Part shown: piece by piece, positions 49,888-59,630 of the stretch
Layout: every line of letters starts with the position of its first letter
Position numbering within the stretch: position 1 is the stretch's first letter
NCBI RefSeq assembly: GCF_018881635.1
Contig: NZ_JACVPY010000002.1
Location: 1,629,795 to 1,693,794, forward strand
DNA length: 64,000 bases
From: Polynucleobacter sp. UB-Piko-W3
GTDB taxonomy: Bacteria > Pseudomonadota > Gammaproteobacteria > Burkholderiales > Burkholderiaceae
Reading direction: 5' to 3'
Made by a program: the position numbers and the translations under genes
Notes under the pieces: model-generated
Told to the model about the DNA's origin: nothing
The model's database searches: none
The model's input: only the letters and a program-made list of their open reading frames with translations

Positions 49888-52551
49888 GTGGCTAAAGTAT
49901 CTACTAAAAGCAGCACCAAGACCGCATCTGTGGATCACCCAAAGACCCTCGTCATTGCGGAGAAGCCGTCTGTGGCTAATGACATTGCCAAGGCCCTGGG
50001 TGGCTTTACTAAGCATGAGGACTATTTTGAAAGCGATGACTTCGTTATCTCCTCTGCAGTTGGACATCTCTTAGAAATTGCGGCGCCAGAAGAGTATGAC
50101 GTTAAGCGCGGCAAATGGTCTTTCGCCAACCTGCCGGTAGTGCCCCCCTATTTTGATTTGCGGCCGATTGTAAAAACAGAATCGCGCCTGAAGGTTTTGC
50201 AAAAACTCATCAAGCGTAAAGACATCACCTCCCTAATTAATGCATGTGACGCGGGACGCGAAGGCGAGCTGATCTTCCGCTTAATTGCACAACATGCCAA
50301 AGCATCGCAAAGCGTCAAGCGTTTGTGGCTCCGGTCAATGACACCAGCAGCAATTCGTGATGGCTTTGCAAACTTACGCACTGATGTAGATATGCAACCG
50401 CTTGCTGATGCAGCACGTTGCCGCTCAGAAGCTGACTGGCTAGTTGGCATTAATGGCACTCGTGCCATGACTGCATTTAACAGCAAGAGTGGTGGCTTCT
50501 TTTTAACCACCGTGGGTCGCGTTCAAACCCCAACCCTCTCGATTGTGGTCGAGCGAGAAGAACTCATTCGTAAGTTTATTTCCAAAGACTATTGGGAAGT
50601 AAAAGCGGAATTTATTGCTGCTGCTGGAGTTTATGAGGGTCGCTGGTTTGACCCTAAATTCAAGAAAGATATCGCCGAACCAGATGCACGTGAGAATCGC
50701 CTCTGGAGTGAGGCTGCAGCGCAAAGCATTGTTGCGGCATGTCGCGATAAAAAAGCAAGTGTTACAGAGGATTCCAAGCCAGCAACCCAGCTTGCCCCGC
50801 AGCTTTTTGACCTCACCAGCTTACAGCGTGAAGCAAATGCCCGTTTTGGTTTTTCTGCAAAAAATACTTTAGGTCTTGCGCAAGCACTTTATGAACGTCA
50901 TAAAGTTTTAACGTATCCCCGTACCGATGCAAAAGCACTGCCAGAGGACTATTTAGATACCGTTAAACAAACCATGGAAATTCTTGCAGAAAACTCTCAA
51001 GACTATCGTGCGTTTGCCAAACAAATTCTGACGGGCGACCCGAAAGACCCAAAATCAAAAGCGGGTTATGGTTGGATCAAACCAAACAAACGCATCTTTG
51101 ATAACTCTAAAATTTCAGATCACTTTGCCATCATTCCAACCCTGGAAACACCCAAGACCCTTAGTGAGCCAGAGGCAAAGTTATATGACTTAGTGGTGCG
51201 GCGCTTCTTGGCAGTCTTTTATCCTGCCGCAGAATTCAAGGTTACCACCCGAATTACCGAGGCTTCAGGGCACCATTTCAAAACCGAGGGTCGTGTACTA
51301 GTTAATCCTGGCTTCCTAACTGTCTACGGCAAGTCGAATCAAGCCGATGATGAGTTAGTGCCAGTACAAGAGGGCGAGGCCGTTCAAAGCGAATCGATCG
51401 CAGCGGTGCCACTAAAAACAAAGCCGCCTGCACGATACACAGAAGCAACCTTGCTGTCGGCAATGGAGGGCGCCGGCAAATGGGTTGATGATGATGACAT
51501 GCGCGAGGCTATGGCAGAGAAAGGTTTGGGAACACCTGCAACGCGAGCTGCAATTATCGAAGGCTTGCTTGCTGAAAGATATATCGTGCGCGAAGCGCGT
51601 GAACTCATCCCCACAGCAAAAGCGTTTCAATTAATGACTTTATTGCGCGGCCTAGATGTTGAAGAACTAACCCGCCCTGACTTGACTGGTAGCTGGGAAA
51701 ACAAGCTCTCTCTCATTGAGCAGGGCAAAATGAATCGCGATACCTTCATGCAAGAAATTGCACAAATGACTCAGCGTATCGTCAAACGCGCCAAGGAATA
51801 TGACAGCGATACTATTCCGGGCGACTATGCAACGCTGACCACACCATGCCCGCACTGTAAGGGCTCGGTGAAAGAAAACTATCGTCGCTTTGCTTGTGAA
51901 AAGTGTGGCTTTACGATCAGTAAAACTCCGGGCGGGCGGGCGTTTGAATATCCTGAAGTAGAAGAATTGCTGCGTGAGAAAACAATCGGACCTCTGCAAG
52001 GCTTCCGCAGCAAAATAGGTCGCCCATTTGCTGCCATTATTAAGTTAAGCGAAATTCCAGAAGATGATGCTGACTATCCAAATGCGGGCTTCAAGCTTGA
52101 GTTTGATTTTGGCAACACTCAAGATGAAGAAACTGAGGCAATCGATTTCACGGGTCGCCTGGCTTTGGGTGCTTGTCCAAAATGTTCTGGCGCAGTATAT
52201 GAAGATGGCATGCGTTACCTTTGCGAGAAAAATACTGGGCCAAGCAAAACGTGTGATTTCAAAACAGGCAAGGTAGTTTTGCAACAAGAAATTTCACCTG
52301 AGCAGGTGCAAAAACTGCTGACAGAAGGTAAGACTGACCTCTTGACCAACTTCAAATCAAACCGAACTGGTCGTGGCTTTAAGGCCTATTTAGCCTTAGG
52401 CGCTGATGGCAAAATTGGTTTTGAGTTTGAAGCCAAAGCTGCAGGTACGGCTAAAGCTCCGGCAAAGAAACGTGCGGGGGCTAGTGCAGCAACTAAGTCT
52501 GCTGCAAAGCCCAAGCGCGCAAGCAAAGCAAAGTCATCATCTAGCAGCTGA
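49888..52551 (+). CDS. topA: DNA topoisomerase I
   Basis: 887 residues from a GTG. Toprim domain with LVIAEKPSVANDIAKALGG and CDAGREGELIF, catalytic Tyr in VLTYPRTDAKALPEDYL, then zinc ribbons CPHCKGSVKENYRRFACEKCGF and CPKCSGAVYEDGMRYLCEKN. The C-terminus is a Lys/Ala/Ser-rich tail (KKRAGASAATKSAAKPKRASKAKSSSSS-like, written here in part). The last 166 bases overlap the mnmC-like gene on the other strand. Confidence 0.97.
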   Translation: MAKVSTKSSTKTASVDHPKTLVIAEKPSVANDIAKALGGFTKHEDYFESDDFVISSAVGHLLEIAAPEEYDVKRGKWSFANLPVVPPYFDLRPIVKTESRLKVLQKLIKRKDITSLINACDAGREGELIFRLIAQHAKASQSVKRLWLRSMTPAAIRDGFANLRTDVDMQPLADAARCRSEADWLVGINGTRAMTAFNSKSGGFFLTTVGRVQTPTLSIVVEREELIRKFISKDYWEVKAEFIAAAGVYEGRWFDPKFKKDIAEPDARENRLWSEAAAQSIVAACRDKKASVTEDSKPATQLAPQLFDLTSLQREANARFGFSAKNTLGLAQALYERHKVLTYPRTDAKALPEDYLDTVKQTMEILAENSQDYRAFAKQILTGDPKDPKSKAGYGWIKPNKRIFDNSKISDHFAIIPTLETPKTLSEPEAKLYDLVVRRFLAVFYPAAEFKVTTRITEASGHHFKTEGRVLVNPGFLTVYGKSNQADDELVPVQEGEAVQSESIAAVPLKTKPPARYTEATLLSAMEGAGKWVDDDDMREAMAEKGLGTPATRAAIIEGLLAERYIVREARELIPTAKAFQLMTLLRGLDVEELTRPDLTGSWENKLSLIEQGKMNRDTFMQEIAQMTQRIVKRAKEYDSDTIPGDYATLTTPCPHCKGSVKENYRRFACEKCGFTISKTPGGRAFEYPEVEELLREKTIGPLQGFRSKIGRPFAAIIKLSEIPEDDADYPNAGFKLEFDFGNTQDEETEAIDFTGRLALGACPKCSGAVYEDGMRYLCEKNTGPSKTCDFKTGKVVLQQEISPEQVQKLLTEGKTDLLTNFKSNRTGRGFKAYLALGADGKIGFEFEAKAAGTAKAPAKKRAGASAATKSAAKPKRASKAKSSSSS

Positions 52552-53612
52552 GCGGTAATCAGCTTGGCTGCTAGCGCTGACCATAAAATACCTCGTGAGC
52601 CCAAAGCGGTAGCTAAAAAGATTCCTGGTCTTTGAGTAAGCGCGCCAATGATCGGCAAGCGATCGCCGGCAACGCAGCGCACCCCAACAAAATCGCCAGC
52701 CTTAATTAGCCCCTTGAGATCTCCTTCAGAATAAGCAAGCAAGCCTTGTGCTTGCTCACGATTGAATGCATCGCTGCTGTCTCTTGAGCCCAGATCATCT
52801 TCGCCCTCATCAAAACTAGAGCCAACCATCCAACGATAGCTACCGTCCTCAAGATGCTGGGCAGGAAGACAATAGCCATCGCCCGATATTCCAACTCGCG
52901 GTAATTTTGATGCCCAAGCATCATCTTTTTTGATTGAAAAAATACTGAGTTGTCCACGCACAGGTTTTAAGGGCAACTTTATTCCGATACTGCTCATTAA
53001 AACCTTGCTATCCATTGCCGTTGCAACCACCACCTTATCTGCAGTAAGAATGACTTCATCAGCCTCATTCAATAAAAGCCATTTGCCATTAGCTTGTTCG
53101 AGTTTTGCGACACGCGTGTTCCATAAACAAGTTAAATGCTGTTGCTCTTGCAGTAGTGCATTGCTCGCCTCAAATATGCTTAAGGATGCTCCGCGAGAAA
53201 GCCACACTCCATTTTGTTTAATGCCACAAATTTTTTCTGCTTCTTGGGCATCTAAAGCAACCGCAATATCTTCATCAAGGCCTAATGACTTCAAATAATT
53301 GGCAACTTCTACTCGGTCAAAGTGTTTGTCTTTTTTGCTGGGCTGAAAAATACCGTGCTGGTTCCAGGCCTTGCCCCATCTAGCCTCAGCCAACAAAAAG
53401 GCGATGCGCGTTAAGCGCAATAAACGCGGTGATCCTATACCTATGTGTGGATGCGCAATAGCATATGCATGACTTGAACAGGCGGTAGCGGCAGATGATG
53501 CAGCATCAACAATACATACAGATTTGCCACGTTGGAGCAACTCATTTGCGATGGTTGCGCCGCAAATGCCTGCCCCTATCACCACTATTTCATGGTGTTG
53601 GGGTTTGGTCAT
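52386..53612 (-). CDS. FAD-dependent oxidase, MnmC C-terminal domain type
   Basis: 408 residues. Glycine-rich FAD motif VVIGAGICGATIANELLQRG, then TACSSHAYAIAHPHIGIGSP and the C-terminal VGVRCVAGDRLPIIG and ATALGSRGILWSALAAKLI match the oxidase domain of MnmC, which converts cmnm5(s2)U34 to nm5(s2)U34 in tRNA. The methyltransferase half of MnmC is not in this gene. The segment DLVAALAPARFF, near-terminal in homologues, lies within the overlap with topA, so the overlap codes for real protein on both strands at least to about 52450. Confidence 0.85.
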   Translation of the reverse strand: MTKPQHHEIVVIGAGICGATIANELLQRGKSVCIVDAASSAATACSSHAYAIAHPHIGIGSPRLLRLTRIAFLLAEARWGKAWNQHGIFQPSKKDKHFDRVEVANYLKSLGLDEDIAVALDAQEAEKICGIKQNGVWLSRGASLSIFEASNALLQEQQHLTCLWNTRVAKLEQANGKWLLLNEADEVILTADKVVVATAMDSKVLMSSIGIKLPLKPVRGQLSIFSIKKDDAWASKLPRVGISGDGYCLPAQHLEDGSYRWMVGSSFDEGEDDLGSRDSSDAFNREQAQGLLAYSEGDLKGLIKAGDFVGVRCVAGDRLPIIGALTQRPGIFLATALGSRGILWSALAAKLITAQLLDDDFALLARLGFAADLVAALAPARFFAGALAVPAALASNSKPILPSAPKAK

Positions 53613-53632
53613 TTAACTAATTAGAAAAAAGC

Positions 53633-55498
53633 TTAAGCGTTTAAGCGCTGTTCAATTTTCGCGCGAGTTTCTTTGAGCTCTTTTGGTAAGCGATCGCCAA
53701 GATGATCAAATAATTCGGTGTGAAGCTTCAACTCGTTCTTCCAGTCATCAACGGAAACATGAATGGCTTTAGCAAATTTCTCGGCTGAATAATCTAGGCC
53801 ATTCCAATGGATATCGCCGTGCTCTGGGCAAATGCCAAAAGGCGTTTCTTTGCCTTCTGCCTTTCCTTGTGCTCGCTCCAAAATCCAAGAAAGCACGCGC
53901 ATGTTTTCGCCAAAGCCTGGCCAAACAAATTTGCCATTCTCATCCTTGCGGAACCAGTTAACGCAATAAATCTTAGGCAAAACGGCGCCTTCGGCCTCTA
54001 ACTTCTTGCCGATATTGAGCCAATGCTGAAAATAGTCGCTCATGTTGTAGCCAGCAAATGCGATCATCGCAAACGGGTCGCGACGCACGACACCAATTTG
54101 ACCAGTGATCGCTGCGGTCGTTTCTGAGCCAAGGGTAGCAGCCATGTAAACACCCTCAACCCAATCCCGCGCCTCACTAACCAAAGGCACCGTGTTTGAG
54201 CGACGGCCGCCAAACAAGAATGCATCAATTGGAACGCCTTCTGGATCGTCCCATTTAGGATCAACAGCTGGGTTGTTGGTGGCAGCAACAGTAAAACGTG
54301 AATTTGGATGTGCAGCTTTGCGACCTGCGGCACCATCTGCTGGAGTCCAGTCTTTGCCTTGCCAGTCAATCAAATGGGCTGGCGGGGTTTCTGTCAAGCC
54401 TTCCCACCAAACATCACCATCGTCAGTCAAACCAACGTTCGTGAAAATCACGTCCTGATTTAAAGAGTCGATACAGTTTTGATTGGTCTGACGATTTGTG
54501 CCAGGCGCTACACCGAAGTAACCGGACTCCGGGTTAATTGCAAACAAACGGGTTTTGCCAGTAACCGGATCTTTACGCGGCTTGATCCATGCAATGTCAT
54601 CACCAATCGTAGTGACCTTCCAGCCATCAAATCCTTTGGGTGGAATCATCATAGAGAAATTAGTTTTGCCGCAAGCCGATGGGAATGCAGCGGCAATGTG
54701 ATGTTTTTTGCCCTCGGGTGAAGTTACTCCCAAGATCAACATATGCTCTGCTAACCAACCTTGTTCGCGACCCATATTGGATGCGATACGCAGTGCAAAA
54801 CATTTTTTACCTAACAATGCATTGCCTCCGTAACCAGACCCAAACGACCAGATCTCACGGGTTTCTGGATAATGAACAATGTACTTAGTCTTGTTGTTTG
54901 GCCAAGCAACGTCCTTTTCGCCAGCGGCTAGGGGCTTGCCAACAGTATGGACACAGGGCACGAACTCGCCATTAGCGCCCAGCTGATCAATCACAGCTCT
55001 GCCCATGCGGGTCATCAGGCGCATATTGATTGCAACATAAGGGCTGTCGGAGAGCTCAACACCAATGTGAGCAATCGGGGATCCTATTGGGCCCATGGAG
55101 AATGGCACAACATACATTGTTCTGCCGCGCATGCAGCCATCAAACAAAGGGTTTAGTGTTGCACGCATTTCGCTTGGCTCCACCCAGTTATTGGTGGGGC
55201 CAGCATCGTCTTTTTTTGCAGAGCAAATAAACGTTCGGTCTTCGACTCGCGCTACATCCTCTGGGTCTGAAAGGGCTAAAAATGAGTTTTTGCGCTTGCT
55301 TGGGTTTAAGCGCTTAAATACTCCAGCCTTCACCAGGAGCTCACAAAATTCGTCATATTCAGCCTGGGAGCCATCACACCAGCGAATTGCATCTGGCTTA
55401 GTAAGAGCAGCCATCTCGCCAACCCACTCTATCAATTGCTTGTTTTTTACGTAAGCTGGCGCATTCGCATCAATTTGGTCAGTAGTTGCTGTAGTCAT
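53633..55498 (-). CDS. pckG: Phosphoenolpyruvate carboxykinase (GTP)
   Basis: 621 residues from the ATG at 55498 (an ATG at 55510 is also in frame). Kinase-1a loop [13 protein letters not shown] with the hyper-reactive Cys, metal site DDIAWIKPR and GTP-site [13 protein letters not shown]. It makes PEP from oxaloacetate for gluconeogenesis. Stands 20 bases upstream of the mnmC-like start. Confidence 0.97.
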   Translation of the reverse strand: MTTATTDQIDANAPAYVKNKQLIEWVGEMAALTKPDAIRWCDGSQAEYDEFCELLVKAGVFKRLNPSKRKNSFLALSDPEDVARVEDRTFICSAKKDDAGPTNNWVEPSEMRATLNPLFDGCMRGRTMYVVPFSMGPIGSPIAHIGVELSDSPYVAINMRLMTRMGRAVIDQLGANGEFVPCVHTVGKPLAAGEKDVAWPNNKTKYIVHYPETREIWSFGSGYGGNALLGKKCFALRIASNMGREQGWLAEHMLILGVTSPEGKKHHIAAAFPSACGKTNFSMMIPPKGFDGWKVTTIGDDIAWIKPRKDPVTGKTRLFAINPESGYFGVAPGTNRQTNQNCIDSLNQDVIFTNVGLTDDGDVWWEGLTETPPAHLIDWQGKDWTPADGAAGRKAAHPNSRFTVAATNNPAVDPKWDDPEGVPIDAFLFGGRRSNTVPLVSEARDWVEGVYMAATLGSETTAAITGQIGVVRRDPFAMIAFAGYNMSDYFQHWLNIGKKLEAEGAVLPKIYCVNWFRKDENGKFVWPGFGENMRVLSWILERAQGKAEGKETPFGICPEHGDIHWNGLDYSAEKFAKAIHVSVDDWKNELKLHTELFDHLGDRLPKELKETRAKIEQRLNA

Positions 55499-55586
55499 AT
55501 ATTTACCCATGAAAATTTAATTTTTTAATCCAACAATTTTATCATTTTGGGGATATTTGGCCCTTTAAGCGACGGCAAAAAGGCCC

Positions 55587-56945
55587 TTATTTGCCAATAC
55601 AGAATTGACTAAAAATTTTGCCTAAAAGGTCGTCTGGGAGCAATTTTCCAGTGATTTGTCCAAGGTGATTTTGTGCTAAAAACAGCTCTTCAGCGAACAA
55701 TTCTAGCGAACTGTTGCCATTTGCAGCGAACTGCTCCGATCTTGTAATATGCTCCGATGCTCGCTCCAGGCAGTCTAAATGCCTTCGTCTAGCGACAATT
55801 ACCCCTTCTTGTGAGCCATTCCAGCCTACTATCTCTAATATCCTCCGTTTTAAGGCCTCAACCCCATCGCCAGTCTTGGCTGAAATGCAAATAGCGTCTT
55901 TTGGAGGGGCAACAGAGCCTGATGCCATCAAATCTGATTTATTAAGCACCTCTAAAACGGGGCACTTTGGGGGCAGCACTCGCAGAATTTGTTCTTTCAG
56001 GCCATCCTCACCAGAGCTGGGGTCGGTCAAAAAAATGACGAGGTCTGCCAAACGAATGGCATCCCAGGATCTTTCAATGCCTTTTGCTTCGACCAAGTCA
56101 TCCGTTTCTCGCAAGCCGGCTGTATCGATAATGTGCATCGGTACGCCCTGGATGGTAATGCTTTCCTTCACCCGATCACGTGTAGTGCCCGCAATGGGGG
56201 TGACAATTGCCACCTCTTCGCCAGCAAGCCTATTGAGCAAAGAGCTCTTCCCCACGTTGGGGGCGCCTGCCAAAACCAGCTGAATGCCGTCGCGCAAAAT
56301 TTTTCCCTGCTTAGCTTCACTGCGTAAGGTCTGTAGTTTTTGTTTAACTGCGGCCAAACGTTCGTGTGCTTGCGCATTCTCCAAAAACTCAATTTCTTCT
56401 TCGGGAAAATCTAAGGTAGATTCAACCAAAATACGTAACTGTGTAATTTCTTCGATTAGATCGTTAATGCTCTCTGAAAAGATGCCCTGCAGTGATCTGG
56501 CGGCACCACGCACTGCAGCCTCGCTCTGTGCATCAATTAAATCAGCAATCGCTTCGGCCTGGGCTAAATCAATTTTGTTATTCAAATAAGCGCGAAGTGT
56601 AAATTCGCCAGGCTCTGCAATCACCAAGCCCTCTGCTTTGCCGAGCTCGAGGCACCTCTTCATTACTAGCTCGAGAAGTTGTGGTCCACCATGACATTGC
56701 AGCTCTAAAACATCTTCACCCGTATATGATGCTGGCGCTACAAAATAAATCGCAATGAGTTGGTCGATAGTTTGACCGCCAGCATCACGTAAGGTGAGCA
56801 AGTTTGCTTGTCGCGGAGAAAGTACTTTTTGAAAAAGTGCTTTTGTAATTGCGCTTAGGTTTTGTCCACTAATGCGCACAACCCCAACACCCGCCTTACC
56901 CGGAGCGGTAGCTACAGCAATGATGGGCAACTTTCTGGTCATCAT
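55587..56945 (-). CDS. mnmE: tRNA modification GTPase MnmE
   Basis: 452 residues: N-terminal formyl-THF domain (PIIAVATAPGKAGVGVVRISG), helical domain and G domain (LAGAPNVGKSSLLNRLAG, IAGTTRDRV, DTAGLRE, NKSDL), ending with the conserved CIGK. With MnmG it installs the cmnm5 group at U34 of tRNAs, the substrate that MnmC-type enzymes finish. Confidence 0.97.
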   Translation of the reverse strand: MMTRKLPIIAVATAPGKAGVGVVRISGQNLSAITKALFQKVLSPRQANLLTLRDAGGQTIDQLIAIYFVAPASYTGEDVLELQCHGGPQLLELVMKRCLELGKAEGLVIAEPGEFTLRAYLNNKIDLAQAEAIADLIDAQSEAAVRGAARSLQGIFSESINDLIEEITQLRILVESTLDFPEEEIEFLENAQAHERLAAVKQKLQTLRSEAKQGKILRDGIQLVLAGAPNVGKSSLLNRLAGEEVAIVTPIAGTTRDRVKESITIQGVPMHIIDTAGLRETDDLVEAKGIERSWDAIRLADLVIFLTDPSSGEDGLKEQILRVLPPKCPVLEVLNKSDLMASGSVAPPKDAICISAKTGDGVEALKRRILEIVGWNGSQEGVIVARRRHLDCLERASEHITRSEQFAANGNSSLELFAEELFLAQNHLGQITGKLLPDDLLGKIFSQFCIGK

Positions 56946-56983
56946 TGCTGTGCCTTTTTCATTGAATGCTATGCCATCAAAAA

Positions 56984-58696
56984 TTACTTGGCTTCTTTTT
57001 TTCCGAACATTTGGTTAATCTGCCATTGCTGTGCAATCGACAACAGGTTATTCACCACCCAGTACAACACTAAGCCAGCCGGGAAGAAAAAGAACATCAC
57101 CGAAAATATGATTGGCATGTACATCATCACCTTAGCCTGAATAGGATCAGGTGGCGTTGGATTGAGTTTGGTTTGCACATACATCGAAATAGCCATGATG
57201 ATCGGCAAAATTCCGACCGGGAAGTGCTGCGTAAAGCCCAAGAGGTCACTAATTGAAGTATCTGGCAAAGATAGGTCGTGTACCCACAAGATCCAAGGGG
57301 CGCCACGCAGCTCAACGGAAGACAACAACACCCAATACAAAGCAATAAATACTGGGATCTGAACCACCACCGGCAAACATCCTCCTAGTGGATTGATTTT
57401 CTCTTTGCGATACATCTCCATCATCGCTTGATTTAACTTCTGAGGGTCGCCCTTATATTGGTCTCTCATGGCCATTAGTCGTGGCTGCACTTCTTTCATG
57501 CGCGCCATAGATTTATAGCTTGCGGCCGAGAGAGGGAAGAATACTAGCTTGATCAAAACTGTGAGGAGAATAATTGACCAACCCCAATTGCCAACATAGC
57601 CATGGATTTTTTCCAAGAGCCAAAAAATGGGTTTTGCCAAAATGGTCAGGTAACCGTAATCTTTAAGTAACTCAAAGCCGGGAGCAATCGTTTCTAGAAC
57701 ACTTTCCTCTTGTGGTCCAACGAAGAGGCGGGATTTTTCAACAACCGTTGAGCCTTGAGCGACTACACCAAGCGGTGTTTGCATGCCTATGCGATATAGG
57801 CCGTTATCAATTTTTCCAGCATAAATATCGCGTGCAAATTTATCACTTGGAATCCATGCGCCAGCAAAATAATGCTGCACCATTGCAATCCAGCCCGGAT
57901 CTCCGGCAGGGACTTGGGTTGGGGTAGTGATTTTATTTTTATCAATCGCTGTAAATTCTAGTTTGTTGAATTTTTCTTTGTCGGTATAAACAGCCGGGCC
58001 AGTAAATGTGCTTGCTGAAAAAGCGCCATCAAACGGGCCAATTTTTTGCTCTTGACTACCGTCGCGCACTAGCTCTGTGTAGAGAACCAAGGGAGTAGCG
58101 TTACTGCTTGACTGGGTAACGCGGTGATCAACCTCAACAACATAACTTCCAGCATTGAGGCTGAAAGTTTTTTCTAACCTAACCCCGTTGCGATCGCTAG
58201 CAAGTGTAAGAAAAGGTCGTCCAGCACCGTCTTTACCAGACTGGGTTAACTTGAATGTGCTGGTGTGGTTTGGCAAATCATTGTTATTGAGAGAAATCAA
58301 GCCAGAGCGTGCAAAATATTTGTGGTTTGGTGTGTATTGAAATAGCTCAATCAGTTTATTTTCTGCGGTCAACGCTTTCAGCAATTTTGCGTCGATGACA
58401 TTAGCGCCATTTGCACTAATTTCTAATACCAATACATCATTTTTTAATGTGAATTTCTCGGCGCCCTCAATTGGGCCCGAAGCAACAGCGGGTGTTGCGG
58501 TGATTACTGGCGCACCCGATATTTGAGTTGGTAGATCTGCCTTGTTATTTCTGGTGGGCTTTTCGGAAGGCGCTGGTGCACTGGCGGGCGTTCCGCCAAA
58601 TAAAGATGGTTTGCCCTCATAAACCTGCCAATTGCTATAGAGCATTAGGCCCGACATCGAGAACACTGCCCAAAGAATTGTTTTTTTAAAGTCCAT
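56984..58696 (-). CDS. yidC: Membrane protein insertase YidC
   Basis: 570 residues from the ATG at 58696 (58702 is also in frame). N-terminal anchor (TILWAVFSMSGLMLYSNW), a large periplasmic domain, and the five conserved C-terminal helices with YGYLTILAKPIFWLLEKIHGYVGNWGWSIILLTVLIK and SYKSMARMKEVQPRLMAMRDQYKGD. It inserts proteins into the inner membrane. Confidence 0.97.
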   Translation of the reverse strand: MDFKKTILWAVFSMSGLMLYSNWQVYEGKPSLFGGTPASAPAPSEKPTRNNKADLPTQISGAPVITATPAVASGPIEGAEKFTLKNDVLVLEISANGANVIDAKLLKALTAENKLIELFQYTPNHKYFARSGLISLNNNDLPNHTSTFKLTQSGKDGAGRPFLTLASDRNGVRLEKTFSLNAGSYVVEVDHRVTQSSSNATPLVLYTELVRDGSQEQKIGPFDGAFSASTFTGPAVYTDKEKFNKLEFTAIDKNKITTPTQVPAGDPGWIAMVQHYFAGAWIPSDKFARDIYAGKIDNGLYRIGMQTPLGVVAQGSTVVEKSRLFVGPQEESVLETIAPGFELLKDYGYLTILAKPIFWLLEKIHGYVGNWGWSIILLTVLIKLVFFPLSAASYKSMARMKEVQPRLMAMRDQYKGDPQKLNQAMMEMYRKEKINPLGGCLPVVVQIPVFIALYWVLLSSVELRGAPWILWVHDLSLPDTSISDLLGFTQHFPVGILPIIMAISMYVQTKLNPTPPDPIQAKVMMYMPIIFSVMFFFFPAGLVLYWVVNNLLSIAQQWQINQMFGKKEAK

Positions 58697-58711
58697 TTGC
58701 ATTCACTTAAA

Positions 58712-58945
58712 TTAATGAGTTGTTTGTTTTACCGCAGGATCATAACCACCGTGTGACCATGGGTTACAGCGCAGAATGCGCCAAACAACCAGGCCTAAGC
58801 TTTTAATAAATCCATAATGATTGAAGCAGTCGCAGGCATATTGAGAGCAACTTGGTACATATTTACAATGCATACCTAGGTAGGGGCTCAAAGCCAGTTG
58901 ATAAATTTTTACCAGCTTTGTTGCGGCATTGTTTAAAAATCGCAC
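58712..58945 (-). CDS. yidD: Membrane protein insertion efficiency factor YidD
   Basis: 77 residues from a GTG. YQLALSPYLGMHCKYVPSCSQYACDCFNHYG and RCNPWSHGGYDPAV are the family signature. It lies between rnpA and yidC in the conserved origin-proximal order and starts one base after the rnpA stop. Confidence 0.95.
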   Translation of the reverse strand: MRFLNNAATKLVKIYQLALSPYLGMHCKYVPSCSQYACDCFNHYGFIKSLGLVVWRILRCNPWSHGGYDPAVKQTTH

Positions 58946-58946
58946 T

Positions 58947-59264
58947 TTAAATTAACCCCAAGATCTGACAGCGCAGAAGTTCTTTTTCTTTTTTTCTGAG
59001 CTTGCCCCGAGTTTGGCGACCAATTGGTTTTTTTAGCCTGACCACCACATCTTTGTTTAGGGTGTTGGCTTGCGCAGTCCAAACTAGCTCGCGAATCATT
59101 CTCTTTAGGCGGTTGCGGTCAACCGCTCTTTTTGCTAATTTTTTAGCTACCGCAACACCTAAATCTGGTTTGCACCCCTCTTGAATGGGCGCAACATACA
59201 TACCCCAAAACAAACTCGTTTTAGGGTGTATTTTTAATAATTCAGAAATCCTGGCGCTATTCAA
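58947..59264 (-). CDS. rnpA: Ribonuclease P protein component
   Basis: 105 residues from a TTG at 59264. RNase P signature: GVAVAKKLAKRAVDRNRLKRMIRELVW. With the catalytic RNA it matures tRNA 5' ends. Eight bases after rpmH, same operon. Confidence 0.94.
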   Translation of the reverse strand: MNSARISELLKIHPKTSLFWGMYVAPIQEGCKPDLGVAVAKKLAKRAVDRNRLKRMIRELVWTAQANTLNKDVVVRLKKPIGRQTRGKLRKKEKELLRCQILGLI

Positions 59265-59272
59265 TGGCTAAA

Positions 59273-59407
59273 TTAAACGGCCAAACGCTTGCGGCCTTTT
59301 GCACGGCGTGCGTTTAATACTGCGCGGCCGCTTTTGGTTTTCATACGAACACGAAAACCGTGTGTACGCTTACGACGTGTTACTGATGGTTGGTAGGTTC
59401 TTTTCAT
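59273..59407 (-). CDS. rpmH: 50S ribosomal protein L34
   Basis: 44 residues: [20 protein letters not shown], then [29 protein letters not shown]-type ribosome site (CCGGGATATATC) precedes the ATG. Classic start of the rpmH-rnpA-yidD-yidC operon, transcribed away from dnaA. Confidence 0.97.
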   Translation of the reverse strand: MKRTYQPSVTRRKRTHGFRVRMKTKSGRAVLNARRAKGRKRLAV

Positions 59408-59630
59408 GATATATCCCGGGAAAACCAATTATTTTCCTTGTTGCAGAGCAAAAGGTCAATCTATCTCGATGAATATATAGGTGTTTTTCACTATTTTGCT
59501 TCTGTTTTTTGCTTAAACCATTAATTTATATATCTTTTTTGGCTTTATACACAAGTTATCCACAGTTTTTCCACGTTTTTGTTGCTTGTGGATAACTTTG
59601 TAGCCTCGCTACAATGGATCCTCTAAAAAT
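59408..59630. promoter_or_regulatory. rpmH-dnaA intergenic region with DnaA boxes and dnaA promoter
   Basis: TTATCCACA at 59556-59564 and an inverted box TGTGGATAA at 59587-59595. An AT-rich stretch (59480-59550) lies to the left. A -10 TACAAT at 59610-59615 with TTGTGG (59586-59591) 18 bases upstream is a plausible dnaA promoter; the -35 overlaps the inverted box, as expected for autoregulation. No clear Shine-Dalgarno before dnaA. Confidence 0.75.

Noticed and set aside
53807-55454. Several plus-strand open frames opposite pckG and mnmE
   Set aside because: They mirror strongly coding minus-strand genes and show no independent start signals or recognisable products.
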